Source: an uncultured Roseovarius sp.
Lineage (GTDB): Bacteria; Pseudomonadota; Alphaproteobacteria; Rhodobacterales; Rhodobacteraceae
Direction of reading: 5' to 3'
NCBI GenBank assembly: GCA_947503145.1
Contig: CANNCP010000018.1
Coordinates: 1-34,805 of the forward strand
Length of the DNA: 34,805 bases
Shown: piece by piece, positions 34,177 through 34,805 of the stretch
Position numbering within the stretch: position 1 is the first letter of the stretch
Layout of the letters: each line of letters begins with the position of its first letter
Position numbers and translations under genes: made by a program
Notes under the pieces: model-generated
What the model saw: the letters and a program-made list of their open reading frames with translations, nothing else
What the model was told of the DNA's origin: nothing
Database searches by the model: none

Positions 34177-34470
34177 TTAATACGTCGCTGAAAGGGGTGT
34201 TGAATACCGAACGAATCGGGGCGCCGGCTTCTTGCGGTAGTGATCCCTGAGCGCACCCATGATTCTGTCGATCGAGGGGGAAGCTTCCCCTTGGCAGTGA
34301 TGAACAGGTGACGCACCTGCTGCGACCCGCAGGGTATGGTCGCGTGAAATGAGGTTATAGCTCTCCGGTAAACCCAGCGTTTCATACCGTTTCGGCGCGA
34401 TATTGCTCTGCAAGGTCAGCGCCAGCACCATGGCCCAAAGAAGAATCCTGCCCAGCAACCGATTTGACAT
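34177..34470 (-). CDS. hypothetical exported or membrane-anchored protein
   Basis: A 97-residue product that I do not recognise. It starts with an N-terminal signal or anchor (MSNRLLGRILLWAMVLALTL, then QSNIAPKRYETL) and has a C-terminal helix with IDRIMGALRDHYRKKP. The mature part has a single cysteine (HHCQGE). The ATG at 34470 is chosen because it begins the hydrophobic segment; an in-frame ATG lies 28 codons upstream. It is on the same strand as the DegT-family gene, 171 nt ahead of it. Codon use is less GC-biased than in neighbours. It might not be a gene. Confidence 0.45.
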   Translation of the reverse strand: MSNRLLGRILLWAMVLALTLQSNIAPKRYETLGLPESYNLISRDHTLRVAAGASPVHHCQGEASPSIDRIMGALRDHYRKKPAPRFVRYSTPLSATY

Positions 34471-34805
34471 CAAGATCCCGACACGTTGAAAACCCCAAAA
34501 AAACAGGCTCGAAACCCGCCTCATTGGTCCCTTCACCAAGGCTCGACTGGTCACGTCTGGCTTGTGTTTAGGGGGGCGACGGGCTGCTTGTCGTCTTTAA
34601 CGAAAAAAAGGGCTTGCGGCTACCAGCGACAGGCTCTAGAAGCCCTCTCAACGGCGACGCAGACAAGCAGCGCCGGACGCCAAACGGACCAGACGGGCAG
34701 AAGCCTGGAAGGGAAGGGAGGTTACTACATTGAGGCAATTTAGGCGGGTGGCGCTTGATATTTAGCGCGTCCGGTTTATTTTGTCTTGGGGTCTTTCGGG
34801 GTTCC
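34471..34805. other. right-edge region without a supported gene
   Basis: No ORF here looks like a protein family I know. The one clear structure is a candidate minus-strand terminator at 34602-34646. An 85-codon plus-strand ORF (34486-34743) has no ribosome site and low-complexity composition. Confidence 0.5.
34602..34646 (-). terminator. candidate minus-strand terminator or attenuator
   Basis: Read on the minus strand, AGGGCTT (34646-34640) pairs with AAGCCCT (34615-34609), extendable by G-U pairs, and is followed by seven T (34608-34602). The loop is long (24 nt). It stops about 130 nt before the ATG at 34470, so it could end an upstream transcript or attenuate this gene. Confidence 0.45.

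Noticed and set aside
1..34805. CRISPR arrays, tRNA or rRNA genes, retron, toxin-antitoxin or other multi-gene defence systems
   Set aside because: No regularly spaced repeats, no cloverleaf or rRNA sequence, and no recognisable reverse transcriptase, toxin pair or defence gene set was found. Single candidate genes only.

Overview
The window is a high-GC alphaproteobacterial chromosome segment, most likely from the Roseobacter group (Rhodobacterales). Evidence: GcrA (an alphaproteobacterial cell-cycle regulator), a phaZ / phaC-phaP-phaR polyhydroxyalkanoate locus in the layout usual for Rhodobacterales, small proteins typical of that order, and intergenic repeats of a kind common in it. No tRNA, rRNA or CRISPR array was seen. 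Most of the window is core genome with short accessory or decaying patches between genes.

Left part (1-5.3 kb): the first ~80 nt carry a pair of diverged direct repeats resembling the end of an IS21-type element. Next comes a lower-GC gene (160-1521) with a PD-(D/E)xK nuclease signature, convergent with rimO. An AsmA-like envelope protein follows, then an intergenic region with two strong inverted repeats, then gcrA.

Middle (5.9-18.8 kb): an orphan ABC-2 permease, the arginine pair argD-argF, gnd, a DUF3108-hrpB pair on the minus strand, divergent meaB, a small membrane ORF, rpmB with promoter and terminator, a decayed sirtuin remnant, a small lipoprotein and lepA. The last 29 nt of lepA form a long hairpin with the sequence beyond it, with the stop codon in the loop.

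Accessory patch (18.9-22.6 kb): an AT-richer gene for a two-helix membrane protein, a cluster of GC-rich stems, a truncated DGC-domain gene, a PhnA/YjdM protein, a two-helix small protein, two tandem paralogous secreted four-cysteine proteins (each with its own similar promoter), a cold-shock protein and an ArsC-like protein.

Right part (22.7-34.8 kb): thrS, a tightly packed three-ORF group (hydrolase, broken glyoxalase-like ORF, M15-like peptidase), a second hydrolase, and the PHA locus. In the PHA locus phaZ (degradation) diverges from phaC (synthase), phaP (granule coat) and phaR (repressor), with palindromic TGC-rich sites placed as PhaR operators. A LysR regulator, a DegT-family aminotransferase and an unrecognised exported protein close the window.

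I did not find a convincing new multi-gene system. The most interesting signals are a pair of same-length palindromic elements with covarying stems and a shared loop, the lepA stop-codon hairpin, the tandem secreted cysteine proteins, the nuclease-like gene beside the IS-like end, and three genes reduced to in-place remnants.
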